This document shows positions 1 to 13,329 of a stretch of DNA of 64,000 bases, one piece after another (positions within the stretch are counted from its first letter, which is position 1; each line of letters starts with the position of its first letter). This stretch comes from Marsupella aquatica (lineage: Eukaryota; Marchantiophyta): contig OZ316897.1 in NCBI GenBank assembly GCA_973895155.1, positions 9,858,001 through 9,922,000 of the forward strand. Reading direction: 5' to 3'. The notes under the pieces were generated by a model, which saw nothing but the letters and a program-made list of their open reading frames with translations, did not search any database and was not told where the DNA came from. The position numbers and the translations under genes are program-made.

Positions 1-563
1 GTCAACATGTAAAGTCATGACCCCAATGGGGACTATGATTGAATGCGTGTATTTCTTCCATAGGTACACTTGGACTGGAGACTGGAGTTTTTCCGTAGAC
101 AAGTCAAATGAGCCTTTTGAGTCTTGTAAGAGAAACAAACAATTCAATGTATGCACGGGGTTTCAATTCCAAAGAATTGACACATCAGTTGTAACATGGA
201 ATAGAACAATTTGATTGGTTCTAATAGAAGACTTAGAAATTTTTGTGAAAATATTTAGGGTATTTTAAATACAAGTTTGAGTCTTTTAAGAAACTTTAGT
301 GTACTTTTTATCATACTTTAGAATATTTTAGGAATATTCTAACTTTACAGGGGTTAAATATTAATTTTTTCCTACATTTTAGGTGATCTACAGTAAGACT
401 TAAAAAAGTTTCAGGTGAAGAGGGGGGGGGGGGGCTTCTATATAGTAAGACCCCTGATAATGTAAGGTTTAGTCCTCCAAAAGTCCATGTCGGTCACAAG
501 CACACACAACAGGGACCCTGTTGTGCATGCTCTGGAGTCTGAAGGAGTCTGGACTGCAGGTAC

Positions 564-717
564 GAGCATACTAATTTACCGAAAGGCTGATTGAGCTAGA
601 GGAGTGATATTGAGCCCAAGCACATTGCTGTTGAGAATTGGAGCATACTAATTTACAGAAAGGCTGATTGAGCTAGAGGAGTGAAATTGAGCCCAAGCAC
701 ATTGCTGTTGAGGATTG
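564..717. repeat. Tandem duplication, 77-bp unit, two copies
   Basis: The segment beginning GAGCATACTAATTTAC at 564 recurs at 641 with only a few substitutions, and the similarity runs to about 717. No reading frame is kept across it. It is a simple, recent-looking local duplication in gene-poor DNA. Confidence 0.85.
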
Positions 718-1139
718 GTTTTGTGTGAAATTGACTCTGCGCAAAGGCAGTAGTAAAGAACTGTAGAGAGGTGGACCTACATCCTGTTAGGAGCCAAACA
801 GGAAGGAAGAAAGACAATGATGATCTATCAATGTAAAACATCCAATAAGACAGAACACTGAAGAAGAAGGAGGAACAATAGAGATTTACAAAAAATCACG
901 GACAATAGGTTTAGAAAGATGACAGAAAAATATCACAATGACAAATGTAGACACAGGTGCAACAAAATGCCATTTAGAAAGCCTTGGAACCATGATAATG
1001 CAGGCAGGTCTGGTCTGGGTTACTAGCCTATAACCCTATGACTAGAAAGTGAAGAAATTTCTGTGAGCTTTGTTGGAGCAAGGGTCAGGCTGGAACCCCT
1101 GCCCAGACATACAGTACATAATTTCAGTCCAGATTAATA

Positions 1140-1262
1140 AATTAATTAATTTTTAAATCAAGGACCCCATAGAAAGGGAGGCAAAAGAAATCAGTTACAA
1201 TATTATTTGAATCCAAGGCCTATGAGTCCTTACTCAAGTGAGCTACCACTCAACCATGCCAC
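1140..1262 (-). mobile_element. tRNA-derived SINE-like element, copy 1
   Basis: Read on the minus strand from 1262, the sequence starts GGTGGCATGGTTGAGTGG, which resembles a tRNA A box, and is followed about 40 bases later by GGATTCAAAT, which resembles a B box. A body and an A/T-rich end follow. A second copy with the same head lies near 53.63-53.75 kb. Internal Pol III promoter boxes with an A-rich end are the known design of tRNA-derived SINEs. Exact ends and target duplications were not resolved. Confidence 0.5.
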
Positions 1263-4029
1263 CTTTGGCTCTCCGGAAAAAAATTAATTCCAAGCAACAG
1301 ATTATGGGAATAGCAAGGGCCTCCAAAAATGTTTACATGCCGGTAACCTGCCTTCCTAACACAAACTGTAACACCATCGAGAGGTCAAATGCCAGTAGGC
1401 CGAGTTATGCCCGAGTATGCAACTCTGATCCAAGCTCACAGAGTTGTAAACACTCTATGAATAATTTGTTTGCCTTGAAGCCTAAAGCTGACCCATCCAA
1501 CAACACAAACTAGATGATCAACTCGAGAGCATTAATTGTTCAAAGCTGACCCATCCAAGAGAGATAGAGGATGGACTCCCAAGCATTAATTAAATTGTTC
1601 ATTGCACTCATCTGCGTTGGTGTATGAGTGCATGAATTTGTTTTGCTGTGAGCTTGTCCGCATGTGCTTCCTTTCACCTAAAGCAAAAGGGGGAAACATG
1701 CTTTAGTATCCCAACAAACCCTAGGCATAGATATTGTCCAGACCTTCTCCTGGGGGCAATCTACAGAGGATCTGTGGGATTCATTGAAGCAGACCAACAG
1801 CATGTCCCTGGATTTGAAAATGAACTAATAGGGAAAGAGTTGTTTGCAAGCGAACCACTGTAGAATTCTGGGTTTCAAAAAAGGAATCCCAGACAAATGC
1901 ATGGAATGAACGAATCTTCAATTTGGATCCCAGAACTCCACCCTTTTCAACCAGAAACCCTTTCTTCCTTTCTTCCTTTCTTCCTTTTTTTATATACAGA
2001 CAAACATCACCTAACAGTGCAGCAGTTGTGATCTCCTGTCATTTATTATAACAATTGGTAGGCGGCGGGTTCGTGCTGGGAAGAGCTCCGCAAACTATGG
2101 ATCTGGAAGGTGGGTTGTGGGCTGTGGGTTGTGGACAGGAGGAACAGAAAGAAATCACAGACGAACGCCCCTTCCAATCCTTCCATCCTTCTTCCTGGTC
2201 GCAAGGAGTTACATTCAAAGCTTTTTGCGCTCTCTCGTTCTGATACTGTCGTTACTGCTGTTGTTGCTCAGGCGTGTCAATCGAATCCTCTCCACTGTTG
2301 AACCCAATGCTTGGTACTTCATTGTCATTCCTGAAGAGAGGAGACTATTGGGATGGCCTCTCGACTGCTTCGCCCTCCTTGAATACGTGACATATTCTTT
2401 CGATTCCATGTACATGCTCCCACCAACTACCAAGCTTCCAGTGCTCTTGATTTACACCATGTGGGGATCCCAACAGCTCCGAATCGTGCTGAATGTGCTA
2501 CTTTAAACAAAGGTTTTAACACCGCTCCAACAGAGTTGCTGAAGTCACTCGCAGGAAATTGTCGAAGGCCAAGATTCTTGTGCTCCACTTCTCACGGAGA
2601 CCTGGGAGATACCGGGAGTCTCCAGCAGAGCTCTGGAAGCTCCAATTCCGTCGTACTGCACCCTGGAGGACCCCCCTGTGAAACTCTACACGACCGAAAG
2701 AAGCTGCAAGTGACAAAATCGGCAGCTACGAGAGTCCAGATATCTCTTCTTTGCGGCAAGACTTCGTTTACTTCGCTATATTTCAAGTGAGGTACTACGA
2801 TCGACTCAGGGTGTTACATAGAACCAATCTCCAGCGCTATGCGGTCCTCCGGTACAATGCCAATCGCCAGTAGATAGTTGGTTTCGAATGGATGTATACA
2901 GTCGAGGCGCGAGAGAGTGTTGAGGCGGAGTAGTCCTCGACAGCGCACAGGCCACGGGCGGTCATGTGTTTACAACGTACCGTCATCATATCCCCTCAGA
3001 GAAAACATCGGAGCCGAAAATGTTACTGCGCTGCGTCTTACAGTAGTTACTTCAGATCCAACCAGTCAAAACAATCGATCAGCTTACATCAATCACAAGC
3101 CATCTAAATCTAAACCGAAAATCTCTCTCCTCACTCTCTCTCTGGCCCCCCTTCTGCCGGGATTGTAGCTTTTTGCTGCGGCCAAAAAACAAATGGCAGA
3201 AAGTGGAGAGAACACAACTGGAAAGAAGGAAACGACGAGCCCAAAAGGTGTATCCTGTCATGTTTTTTGCAATAAAATTACACAACAACAACAGAACATG
3301 GCTTCAATTGAGCGCTCCGCCAGACGGCTTCCAATTTCAACCGCTCCATCGTGAGAGTGATTGTGGGACCATCGCGGGATGAATCACGACTGGCTGGCAT
3401 GGGCCAACTATGGTTCCACCCATGCCGGTGCCAAGGCTTTTGCCTATATGCAATAACTACGACGATTCCACCTCAGTAGCGGGCATCTCGAGCATTTAAG
3501 GGTGCTACGTCTCACAGTCAATCATTCTCCAGTCCTCATGAAGACCTCCTCGAACTCTAGATTCCTCACACCCCAGCTTCGTGGAATTGCTGGGAGACCA
3601 CGCACGTTTCACAGGAAGGTGGACCAGTCTAATCAAACAATCTACAGTACAGAGACTCAACGAGGTCTTAAAGTCAAGCACTCGGTCCACAAACACTCTA
3701 CTGTAACAGCAGTCTTGTAGGTCCGCAACAAAAAGGGAGAATTGGAGAACTCAGGCCATTTCATCAGAGAGAAAGAGAGGACGCGTTTATGACTTGGAAC
3801 ATGGAAAGGAGTTTAAGCTCTGGTAGAATCTCTTTCGACTCCATAGATTGATATTCCCCTCTGATGCAGGTGCTTTGGCATGCGAAACAAACACTTTCCA
3901 GTATAGAAGAACCGTCGCATTGATTGTTAAAAAGGGCAGGACGAAATTTGGCGTTGTCTAGTCACTCTTTAGTCTTTAAACAACTTTTGTTATTATACAG
4001 TAAAGTATGGGATCCTGAAATGAAACACT

Positions 4030-4365
4030 ATAAAGGTTTAGGTCAGTTGGCTTGGGGATTAATGGTTAGGGGATTAGCCTGAACTCAAGGTCCCATGTTA
4101 GATGCCCCCTTCATTCACATAAACAGGTGTGGAGAGTTCTGATTATGGGATATGAGTTCTGATTATCTCCTTAACCCCTCGTTGCTCACTTTGTGGCCCT
4201 GAATTAATACTCTCTCTTTCCTGGTGCGGGTCCCTGTTGGATCTGTGGGGGCTAACCCTGAGATGGGTTCCCTACAAAAAATGTATGTCACTGCTGGGTG
4301 GGGAGAGTCTACTAAGTACTCTTACTCACTTCCTGTCACTGACAAAAAAATAAAAAATAAACACT
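4030..4365 (+). mobile_element. Possible SINE-like element with A-rich tail
   Basis: A head with tRNA-like A-box and B-box resemblance (TCAGTTGGCTTGGGG, then GGTCCCATG) is followed by about 230 bases of unique body and an A-rich end (GACAAAAAAATAAAAAATAAAC). The match to Pol III boxes is weaker than in the 1.2-kb and 53.7-kb elements, and no target duplication was identified. Confidence 0.3.
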
Positions 4366-5299
4366 GGGATCCACCCCAAACGTTTAGGAAATAAGTTTTG
4401 AGTGACCAAGCCTGAGTTTGTATCACTACTAGATTTGCCAAAAAACCCCCTTGCCTGGCACTAAACTCAAGGACTCATTCTTGACAAAACTCTGACAATG
4501 ACATGGCTGGGATGATCACATGGTCGCAATAACACATCAAATGTCTCAACAACTTCCTTGACTGTCTTCCTTGCATTCTTTGTCTCATCTTGACATCTTT
4601 TGTGAAGCACACAGGCATTGGGCTAGTAACAGCCAGAATACCCGTGTTAAGCACAAGAAGAGCTCCTCGCAAGTTTAATTTTTGCTTGAGCTATGATGAA
4701 TAGTTAACTCTCTCTAAGTGCATCTTTTGTGCACTAAATGGGGGTTTGCACTATATGATAAGTGCATGATAAGTACAAACCCATAGAATTCTGCAGTTAT
4801 TGATATGATTGCACCCTCCACCTGTCACTGAACAGTCTAAACTCAATGCATAGTCTACACATCAAAATTCTTTATTATTTACTGGATAAATTCTGGCCTG
4901 TGGTTTCACTCTATTCAAATTGAGCACTCCCTGACTGCCTAACTCACTGTTTGAATATAGTGGCTGAGCGTTGTGTTTAGTTAAAGATGCTAGCTTTTGC
5001 CTTCTACATCATCATAGCTGTGTTTCCAAGGAAATCATCATAGCTGTGTATATTATCCAACCTTTCTTGTCGTACCCATTCTTCCAGTGGTTGAAGCTTT
5101 TGAAATTTATAACTGGGACTTTCTTGAGAGGGTAACACCAAAGGAATGGAGCATTCAGGGGGAGCATTGCTTAAGGGATCTATTTAATAAGTTGCAAAGA
5201 TAGTGTTCACCTAGCAATGGTAGGCCTACCCATCTAAGAACAAGCTAGACAGATGAATCTTGTATCTAAAGGACTACCTCTTAACTTTTTATGTTTTGG

Positions 5300-5770
5300 A
5301 TTTTTTATCAAGGTGGCAGGTGCCAATTTACTCAAAGGTAGGGAGTGACGAAACCCAGCACCCGACATGGGGAACACCAATACCCAACCAAACAGGAAGA
5401 TCCAAGACAACATGGGTCTTATGGTCCTAACTTGGCTGACTGGGGTTCTGGGTGGCCATATTGAGTCTCCAATGGATCCTGGTCAGCCACTTACTGTATG
5501 CGATTATATGTGTTGTAGTTCTCTTGGTCGGAGGAGAAGTTCCTTATGGGATACTATATGGGTGTTAAAAATGTGGAAAAGTGTTAACCCAGACCTGCCC
5601 ATATAAAAGCCCCATTCCTTCCCTCACTACTCCTTCCTGTCCTGTGGTGACAGTGTCTCACCATAAAATATGGAGCACAGTTTGCCAATAAAAGGTGGAG
5701 CATTCAGCACCTTTTGTGGAGCTCAAGCCCATTCCTGAACTTGTGCACTTTATCATGAGAGCTACCTAAC
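5300..5770 (+). mobile_element. Possible solo LTR with promoter and polyadenylation signal
   Basis: A clear TATA-like element (CATATAAAAG, about 5599-5608) lies some 90 bases upstream of a polyadenylation-like CAATAAAAG (about 5687), in a segment without a reading frame. That spacing resembles a U3-R-U5 layout of a retrotransposon LTR. No matching second LTR, primer-binding site or TG...CA ends could be fixed, so this is only a suggestion. Confidence 0.25.
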
Positions 5771-7442
5771 CCGTAGCTCCCTATAGGTGCAGTTGTGGTG
5801 TAACAAGTTAAAGCACTCTAATAATGAGGGGATATCTTTTCTGGTCCTCAGCCTCGGAGGCTTTCTGAAGGTGAGTCATTAACAGAGACATAGAAACTTA
5901 GTTGACAATCTTGAAGGCACCAGCTCTCCATCTCATTTACTTGGATTTTGACAGTGGGGGCGTGATTGACATTGTATGCTTTTTATTCTCCTACTAGTGA
6001 ACTTCCCTTTGCCTCCTCAATAACTCCTTGATATATGGATTGAATTCATGTTCTAATCGTCTCTACAACTTGAGGGTGAGAGTATCAAATGGAGGAGGTT
6101 CTAGTAGTCTCTACAACTTGAGGGTGAGAGTATCAGATGGAGGAGATTTTATGCGTTCCTTATCACCTAGGTGTCTGAAGGAATTTGGAGATTCCATGTG
6201 GACCTTTTATTCTTGCTATCAGGTGTGTGGTGCACATCTAAGGTGACTAAATTCAGAACAATTCTGATGAGGAGCTGCACACGTTTATAATCCTCACCCT
6301 TGAATAATCATTTTGATGATTGTCAGTTGCATTTGAGTTATCAAATGAAAATCCACATGAGACATCTTCTGAGCCTCTCTTAAAACAGGTGCTCGGAACA
6401 GGAAAGCATTTCCAAAGTGCTAGTGACATTCAAAACACCTAACATGCTTTCTTGTTGGCACACATCTGCCCATCTGCTGATGCACACTAGGCCACATTGT
6501 TGATGTACTCTGGGACCTGATTGCAACACCTCCAAAGACCCTGAACTTGGGCAGGATGCAGGGAGTGGAAGGAAGGTGGAAGCTGACCCATTGGATGATG
6601 TATCTTGGTATCAACCTTTATGCCTTAAAGCCCCACTGTCCCCAAAGCAAAACCTGGTGGATCCAGGTTACTAAAGTAACCCAAAAATGGGATCAAAACA
6701 GTAAAAAAGTGCTCTATTTGGTCCTCCCTAAACCTGGTGGACAGTGGTGGTCTAACCAGAAAAGGGCCCACCATGGTCACTTTGCACCAAGGATTCTTTC
6801 ATTCGATAACTGGGACTGCAGTTGGTAACAGACAATGCCTTGGTCTGTCCAAGCTTGAAGTTGAGTTTTACTGGAGGGAAATTGGGCCTGAGAGAATGTT
6901 GACAGGAATGACTTGCTAGGGTGCTCAGATTGAGAGGTTTCACACTTCGCAACAATGGAACTGGGTAGAGGACAGGAACAGTTAAATTGACCTGCGATGG
7001 GGCTAAGATTGAAAGGTTTCACATATCACAACACTGGAACTGGGTCGAGTACACCTATCAGCTTCTAGTAATGCAGGCATGCCTCCAACAGAGGGGAAAT
7101 TTGGCTGTTGTGTCTGCCACAACCAACACTGAAGGACGGTAATGGCTGGCAAAATAAAACCTGCAGTGACGTGAGGATTGAGAATAACTCAATAAATCCA
7201 ACGTCAAGAATTCGAGAAAACGGAAGCCATCTTAAATATTGCTGAATTCTGGGTGTTAAGCTCACCGTGAGACACCCGTATCAAATTGACAATGGCCTTT
7301 TCTTTGCCCTCTCTCTGCCGTTCCTTTGTCGATTGTGAACATCAAGTGACGAAGTAATTGCTGGGTAATTTACTCTCTACATTGACGTGCTTCATACAAA
7401 ACAAAGCACACCACTATCTCCTGCTTTAAAAATAGCCAGTGG

Positions 7443-9802
7443 TCAAAATTTGGTTTTGTTTGAAGGTATTCCTTGAAATCTTTCCACTCGCTTCTTCATC
7501 TGCTCCTGTTTAGCTGTGGCAACTTTGTTGCTTGGGTCAAATTGCAGTGCTTCTTCATAAGCCTTCAAAGCCTTGACGTAGTCTTTTTGTGTCTCGTAAG
7601 CATCAGCCAAGTTATTCCATGCAGTAACATACATAGGTTGAAGCTTGACTGCTTTTTCGTAATTCGTTATGGCGACCTCAATTTTCCCCTCGCTGTAGAA
7701 ACTGTACCCAAGAGCATTGTAAACCTGCAAAAACAGGTTTCCTTTCGTGAGGCTACACGAGACTGATAATCCTGAAACACCAGCAACTAGGCCATAGAGA
7801 AGGAGAGGCCCTGTAAGCACAGCTCTAGGCACAGTCTCTCATGCTTTCTTTCATTCTCGCCCGAGTTCGTTGGATCCTCCTAGACGTAGTTTCCTTTCGT
7901 TCAAGTTCTTGTACACTGAAAGACATAATGCCAAATAAGGTAATTACCATTCACATGGCAACTACACACCCTGTACAAAAAGGGTCGTTACCTGAGCCAA
8001 ATCCTGCTCTGAACCATCCCATTTCTTTATGGCGTCGTTCAAATGCTTTCTTGCAACCTGATAGAACTTCTTTCTCAACATCACGGCACCAAGTTCAAAA
8101 TACTCCAATGATGACGCCTCTCCACTCCGCACGCGATCCTGACGTTTCCAGTTGCGATATAAATGTCCAACAAGTCATTTGAAACATGTATGACTTAGAG
8201 ACTCTTGAGGACAAATATTCAGCGTTCTCACAGAGAGATCAAGCTTTCCGTACTGGCAAAATGTATGGTAGACGTAACCAAACTTCCTCGAGATTGAGAA
8301 ATAGTCTCACTAAAAGGATGTGCATTGTAACGAACCTGAAGTTCCTTGGCCGCAGTTTCTAGCTCCCGCTTGATAAGAACTTGACGTACAACCAGATAAC
8401 TCCCAACTCCAAGGAGGATCAACAATGCTCCTAGATAGAGCAGTTGTACTCCCACCTCCAGAACTACTCCGACATCTCCATAAACAGGATGAAGAGTCCT
8501 AATCTCGCTGGCGTAGACAGGTCCTGAGTAGAACAATAAAGCTGATAGGCACAATGAGCTTGACAGGCTTACTATCATCTCATTCCTCCGGTGAAATTGT
8601 CCTTCATTCTGATCTGCGAAGATGAACAAGATTTCAGAACCAAATAACCGCGAAGTCCTCATAAGCCCCTGCAACGGGTGTAGTTAAGCAGCCTTGCGGC
8701 CATATACCTCCTGGACAGACAGAACTAATTCAAAAAATTACTTCGACTCACTGATAACATTTAAGAACAGTCACTTGAGTAACTGGTTTTCTAGAGCGTA
8801 AATTCTGGGAGATTGTTAAATAAGAGATGGAATAAACTGACAAGTCATCCTGCACAGTACATCTAAAGATAACCGACAGAGTACTCATACGAGATGACAT
8901 AGTTAAGGAAAAGTAGAAATGCACAGGATGCCGGGAGAAATCTGCTTTCATCTTTGAAGAACTTTGTGAGAGGAGATCCAAGGATTACTGTATCATTCAT
9001 CACACTAATGCAAGTCTCGCTTCTTACGAAAGCCTTTCAATCTGATAGGATTTTACATCATTGAGTAATTTTTGACTCTGTAATCCATAGAGGTAAAATC
9101 TAAAGAGACGTGCATAAGCTCAACAGAGAAGCGGGAAACAAAAAAAGTACCAATTTCCAGCGAGCTGAAGTCTGAGTTGAATGTATTATCCAGCTTCAGG
9201 GTCGAGTTCAACTTGTCAAGGGAACTGGTATCAGCTCCTTCCTCCCGCATTGTTCTCCTGTATAATCCGGGCCTTGAAAAATGACAGGTCTGAACGCCAT
9301 CCAGAGACTATCGTCCTCCGCACGTACCCGCCAAAGGGTCATCAGAAGATAGATTTATAAGAAGAACACACTTTACAAGAGGGACAGCATAGATTTCATT
9401 GCCTCATAAATTCTAATTGATAACTCTTGAATTTTCGTTATGGGCCCTTGTCCGTCACCATTTTGAACAGGTCATGGGCTTTTATCCCTCACAGCTATCC
9501 ACCTGAGTGGATTGTGCACTCATTCATGACCTCCAGCTGAGTAAATCAAAACTATATTAACAAACGGGAGAGTAGTCTGTAACTCCTACTTTTCTCACCT
9601 CAGATCGATGACCAGTCCGGGAAGGAAGAGCCGCACTAGACACCTGCTGCTGCCACTTCTGTCCCATTTTCAACCCATCTCTCCCTACCAAGGAGCGGCA
9701 TTTCCCAAGCTGAACTACGAGTCCATCCCGGCGAATCTGACAACCCTTTAGTACAGCGGGCGCTATGTTCCATCCCGTGACTCCCAATGCAATCGACTCC
9801 AT
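7443..9802 (-). CDS. PYG7: PYG7/Ycf37-like TPR protein, photosystem I assembly factor
   Basis: This is a nuclear-encoded thylakoid TPR protein of the cyanobacterial Ycf37 family, which in plants is needed to build photosystem I. Inferred exons on the minus strand are 9802-9599, 8668-8336, 8138-7992 and 7724-7443, all in phase 0, giving about 321 residues. Residues 1-68 are basic and Ser/Ala-containing, as expected of a chloroplast transit peptide. A hydrophobic stretch at about 99-119 and a membrane helix at about 136-163 follow. Three TPR motifs cover about 189-292, the last two being [18 protein letters not shown] and [18 protein letters not shown]. The [14 protein letters not shown] junction across the second intron matches what I recall of the plant family. 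The first exon is the least certain part, because an intermediate exon in the 930-base first intron cannot be excluded. Confidence 0.82.
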
Positions 9803-10387
9803 CGGGGGACACAGTCAAAGAAACCTAACCAAGAGCAATTCTGAACAGAGTCAATAATCAACTCCCAATCTTTCACCTTCCCCATAGCAGTAGCCATTCT
9901 TACATAATTTTTTTGTTGACCCAGAACCCAAGAAGAAAACACCAACGAATACAAACTTCTCTACAAAAATATCCAAAAAGCAGAGGCGAACGAGTGCACT
10001 TTAAGCGTCAATTGCAAGCTCTGGATGTGAATGGCCAAAAGATATCATACGGGCGAATCCATGGGGAGAAAGAAGCTAAAATTCTGACACAACGTTATGC
10101 ACTCGTTCCGCTATGAAGTTTAAGTTTTTACTCACACGGAAATCTCCAGACTCTAGTCGGGAAGACTTCTTCTGTCTCGTGAGAAAGAAAACTCTTCTCC
10201 TGCCCCAGACGTTTTCTCCTGACCCAGACGTTTTCTCCTGACCAGACTTACGACTACGACACGGCAGAAGCAGAACCACCACCCTCCATGGAAGACAATG
10301 CGATCTGCCTGGTTGCAAGAAGCGCACCCAAATGACCGATGTGGATTCAGAGAGCAATCCAACTCTTTCCAGAAGAGACCAGTCGAC

Positions 10388-10670
10388 GATTCAGCCTGAC
10401 CCAACTCAACCAAATGAGGGAAGTGGATATCACTTAGCGCAATCCAACTCTTCCGAACAGAACAGTCCACGATTCAGCCTGACCCAACTCAACCAAATGA
10501 GGAACATGGATGTGACTTAGCGCAATCCAGCTCTTCAGGCAGAAAAGGACACGATTCAGCCTGAACCAACTCAACTTTGAGGGGGATGGATGTGAACTTA
10601 GCGTAATTAAACTCTCGTCAGACCAGAACAGTCGACGATTCAGCCTGACCCAACGAGGACCAATTGCAGT
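10388..10670. repeat. Tandem array, four copies of an 82-84-bp unit
   Basis: The word GATTCAGCCTGACCCAACTC or a close variant occurs at 10,388, 10,471, 10,553 and 10,637. Copies diverge by substitutions and small gaps. No conserved frame runs through the array. Confidence 0.85.
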
Positions 10671-11066
10671 TACAAATGTGCAGACATGGTGGACTCACCT
10701 CCACCTCCTCCTCCACCTCCAAGCTTGGATGCAGCAGGATCAACCTCGTTGGAGAGAACTCCCATGTCCGTGGAGTGGGACCTTCATTGCATTGTTTCTC
10801 TAGTGTACAGTAGAGGTTTTGCGTTTTTGGTTCGGTGGTTCTGCTGATTTCCCTGCAGGTGGAAACGAGCCATAGCGAGAAGGGCGCTGGCTGGGAACTG
10901 GGAGCCTATCCCATTACGGTACCCAATCGGATGACCCCCTAATAACCCTACCCTACCCTACCCAAGAGCGAAAGTGACCGACCCCCAGTCCTAAACCACC
11001 GTGGTTAGCATGTTACCATGGGTTAGCAAAGCTCATCACCTGGATGTATTTTTAGTTTCAGGTGCA

Positions 11067-11750
11067 TTTTACTAAACTACCTCCTAAACTGTTCCTTATT
11101 ACAAACCTGCCCCCCCCCCCGAAACTGGTCGTTAATTCAAACCTGCCCTCAAAACTACAATATATAGTATACTGCCCCCCAAATCTTATCCAGTTACTTT
11201 AAACCCAAATATTGACCAGGCTGTGTTCTTATTGGCTGTCAAGTAACCAACATCAACAACCTAAGGTGAAGCTCACCTGCATCCACTTTCATGCAGTCCG
11301 TAGCCTTTGTTGGGGCCTAAGATGCAGCCATGTCCAACATCTATTGGGCCTGAAGTGCAGCGCAACCATTGGGCCACTTGGACCCAACTCCTACCAGGGC
11401 CCAAGTCACAGCCCTGGTTTTCTTTGGGGAAACAGCACCAGTGTTGGTATTTTTTTGAGCTGTAAGAGTTCAGGGCTGAACATCACATGTGAAGGGCAGA
11501 GAGAGGGATCCTGGTGACTATGGTTCCTTTACAGCCAATGGGAACTCAGCCATGGTCCTTTGCAGCCCATCACCTGATTGCACACTAGAGGACCTCTGCT
11601 GTTCTGTATTTTACTAACAGGGAATGTACAATTTACAAGACTTATGGAGGCCATTTCAACTCTGGTTTGCAAGGGATAATATAGTAATTAAATTAGTTGA
11701 GGGGGCAACTTAGTAATTTTTTTCAATTATGGGGGTGACATAGTAAAAGA
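11067..11750. mobile_element. MITE-like element with TTTACTA-type ends
   Basis: The left end reads TTTACTAAACTACCTCC and the reverse complement of the right end (about 11,734-11,750) begins TTTACTATGTCACCCCC. Cytosine-rich patches (CTGCCCCCC) recur inside both ends. A shorter element with the same kind of ends lies at 55,566-55,906. The internal part has no transposase. Confidence 0.4.
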
Positions 11751-12870
11751 ACATAGCAAAGCCCAAAACACCTGATTGTGCACTAGTGCACTAATATAGG
11801 GAGTGACATGGAGATATAAACTGATTAGAGGATTCTCACAAATAGGTTGGTTGCAAGTCGATAAGCACACATATATCTTCTTGCCAGAGAGTGCCTTAAA
11901 CCACAACTGCACCTATAAAGGGTTACTGGTTACCCATAGGTCTCATCATAAAGTGCATAGGTTCAGTTTCAGTAGAAATGGGCTTGAGCTCCACATTTAT
12001 GGTGAGTATACTGTTCACCACTAGACAAGAATGAGCACTGGAAGGCAGGGAAGGGGGCTTTTGTATGGAACCCACCCTCTCTTGTGCGCTTGAGCTTGGT
12101 TCTGCAGTCCCCCCAGTCTGCTGTCAATTTCAACAGCTTTCTTGAGAGTCCTAATCCTACCTTCTTAGTCTTCTTGAGAGTCCTAATCCTACCTGGAATT
12201 GTGTGGGACCCACCTCCTAAGTGTACAAGGTGGGAACTGTGCACATAAAGATTAGAGGAGGTCCAAAGTTTTAGATCTGATACACAATGGGCGACCAAAG
12301 CTCGAACAGGTTTCATCTGATAAAGTTTTCTGGTACCTAAAGGTGGTGCAGGTTAGGTTTGGAGACTTTGGCGCAAACTGTGGCCGTGGTTACACAAGTG
12401 TCTCTTACAACTACCTAACACCTTAATATATGTTCCTTGCAATTTCAACCATCACCCTGACATTTAGTCCTTGCAAATTTGCATATTGATCTTGTCCTGC
12501 AAAGCTTTGCAATCCAAAACCAATGGGGAGGGCTGAAGTGGGTTCCTGAACCAAAGAGTGCTCCTAATCTATCGTTTGTTGGATGGTCTGCTCTGGGTCG
12601 TCTCTCCTCTGTTAAATGGGTCTGCTTTAGGTTTTCCAAGACACAAAAGAGTGCTTCATTACATGAGATTGGACAACGCTATACACTCAAGTGGAGAATT
12701 TGTTTTTCCTTCATCACATCTTTTGCCAATCACCTTTGTCCATACCATTTTGCAAATTTTGAGGCCTATCATTGATACATTCTGGAATATATATTTTCCT
12801 TCACATAGAATTTTTTGTATTCCCAATCACCTTACACTACCACACATACTTGCATTGAATACCTAATCCA

Positions 12871-12960
12871 CATTCATGCATTGAATTAACTAATCTACAT
12901 TCATGCATTGAATTAACTAATCTACATTCATGCATTGAATCACCTAATCCACATTAATCA
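12871..12960. repeat. 27-bp tandem repeat, about three and a half copies
   Basis: The word CATTCATGCATTGAATTAAC starts at 12,871, 12,898 and 12,925, with a degenerate further copy before the first. The array is AT-rich and non-coding. Confidence 0.85.
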
Positions 12961-13329
12961 CTGTTTGTAGCTTAACTTTTCATTTCCAATTCAAAGTTGT
13001 ACATTGGGATGAGTGCCCCTTAGTCATATCCCCTGCTGCAAAGTTCAGCTTACAGTACTGAGGAGGAGACTTGGCAGGTCAAACACTCAAGACCCAACAA
13101 TCCATGAGCGTTTCAGTTTTTAGTTCAGAGAAGAAAACACAACTTTCTCAACCTGATTTGTACAGAGTGCTCATGAGACACAAATGCAAATCCAACCATT
13201 ACAGGCAGCAAGTCCTGTGTATGAAGTGAACCCTTGCCTGTTGGATTCGAAAGATTTACAAAAGGGAGCACATTTTCCACATAGTGTAGTGATGATCAAT
13301 AATATTACAAGATGACGAGAACTAGATGA

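Larger units (their letters stand above)
1..7442. other. Gene-poor region left of the PYG7-like gene
   Basis: No gene is recognised here. The region holds a 13-G run near 422-434, a TTCC microsatellite near 1964-1990, the 564-717 duplication, SINE candidates near 1.2 and 4.0 kb, a possible solo LTR near 5.3-5.8 kb, and short direct repeats at 6059-6145 (48-bp spacing) and 6920-7050 (about 82-bp spacing). The stretch 2.05-3.7 kb is less AT-rich and has several overlapping open frames of 60-130 codons on both strands, but none shows a family motif or a convincing splice pattern. Confidence 0.6.
9803..13329. other. Intergenic region between PYG7-like and SPF45-like genes
   Basis: No gene is recognised. 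It contains a twice-repeated 21-bp word near 10,200-10,250, the 82-84-bp tandem array at 10,388-10,670, a short CCCTA run near 10,945, a MITE-like element at about 11.07-11.75 kb and a 27-bp tandem repeat near 12.87-12.95 kb. Some of the left part is probably promoter and 5'UTR of the PYG7-like gene. Confidence 0.6.

Noticed and set aside
2117-2790. Open frames of 109 and 129 codons near 2.1-2.8 kb
   Set aside because: No recognisable motif; they overlap each other and antisense frames, and the first starts at a GTG. I leave the region unassigned.
8748-9250. Minus-strand open frames between the first two exons of the PYG7-like gene as extra exons
   Set aside because: Their splice phases do not join exon 1 to the exon at 8,668 without a frame conflict, whereas direct joining is in phase.
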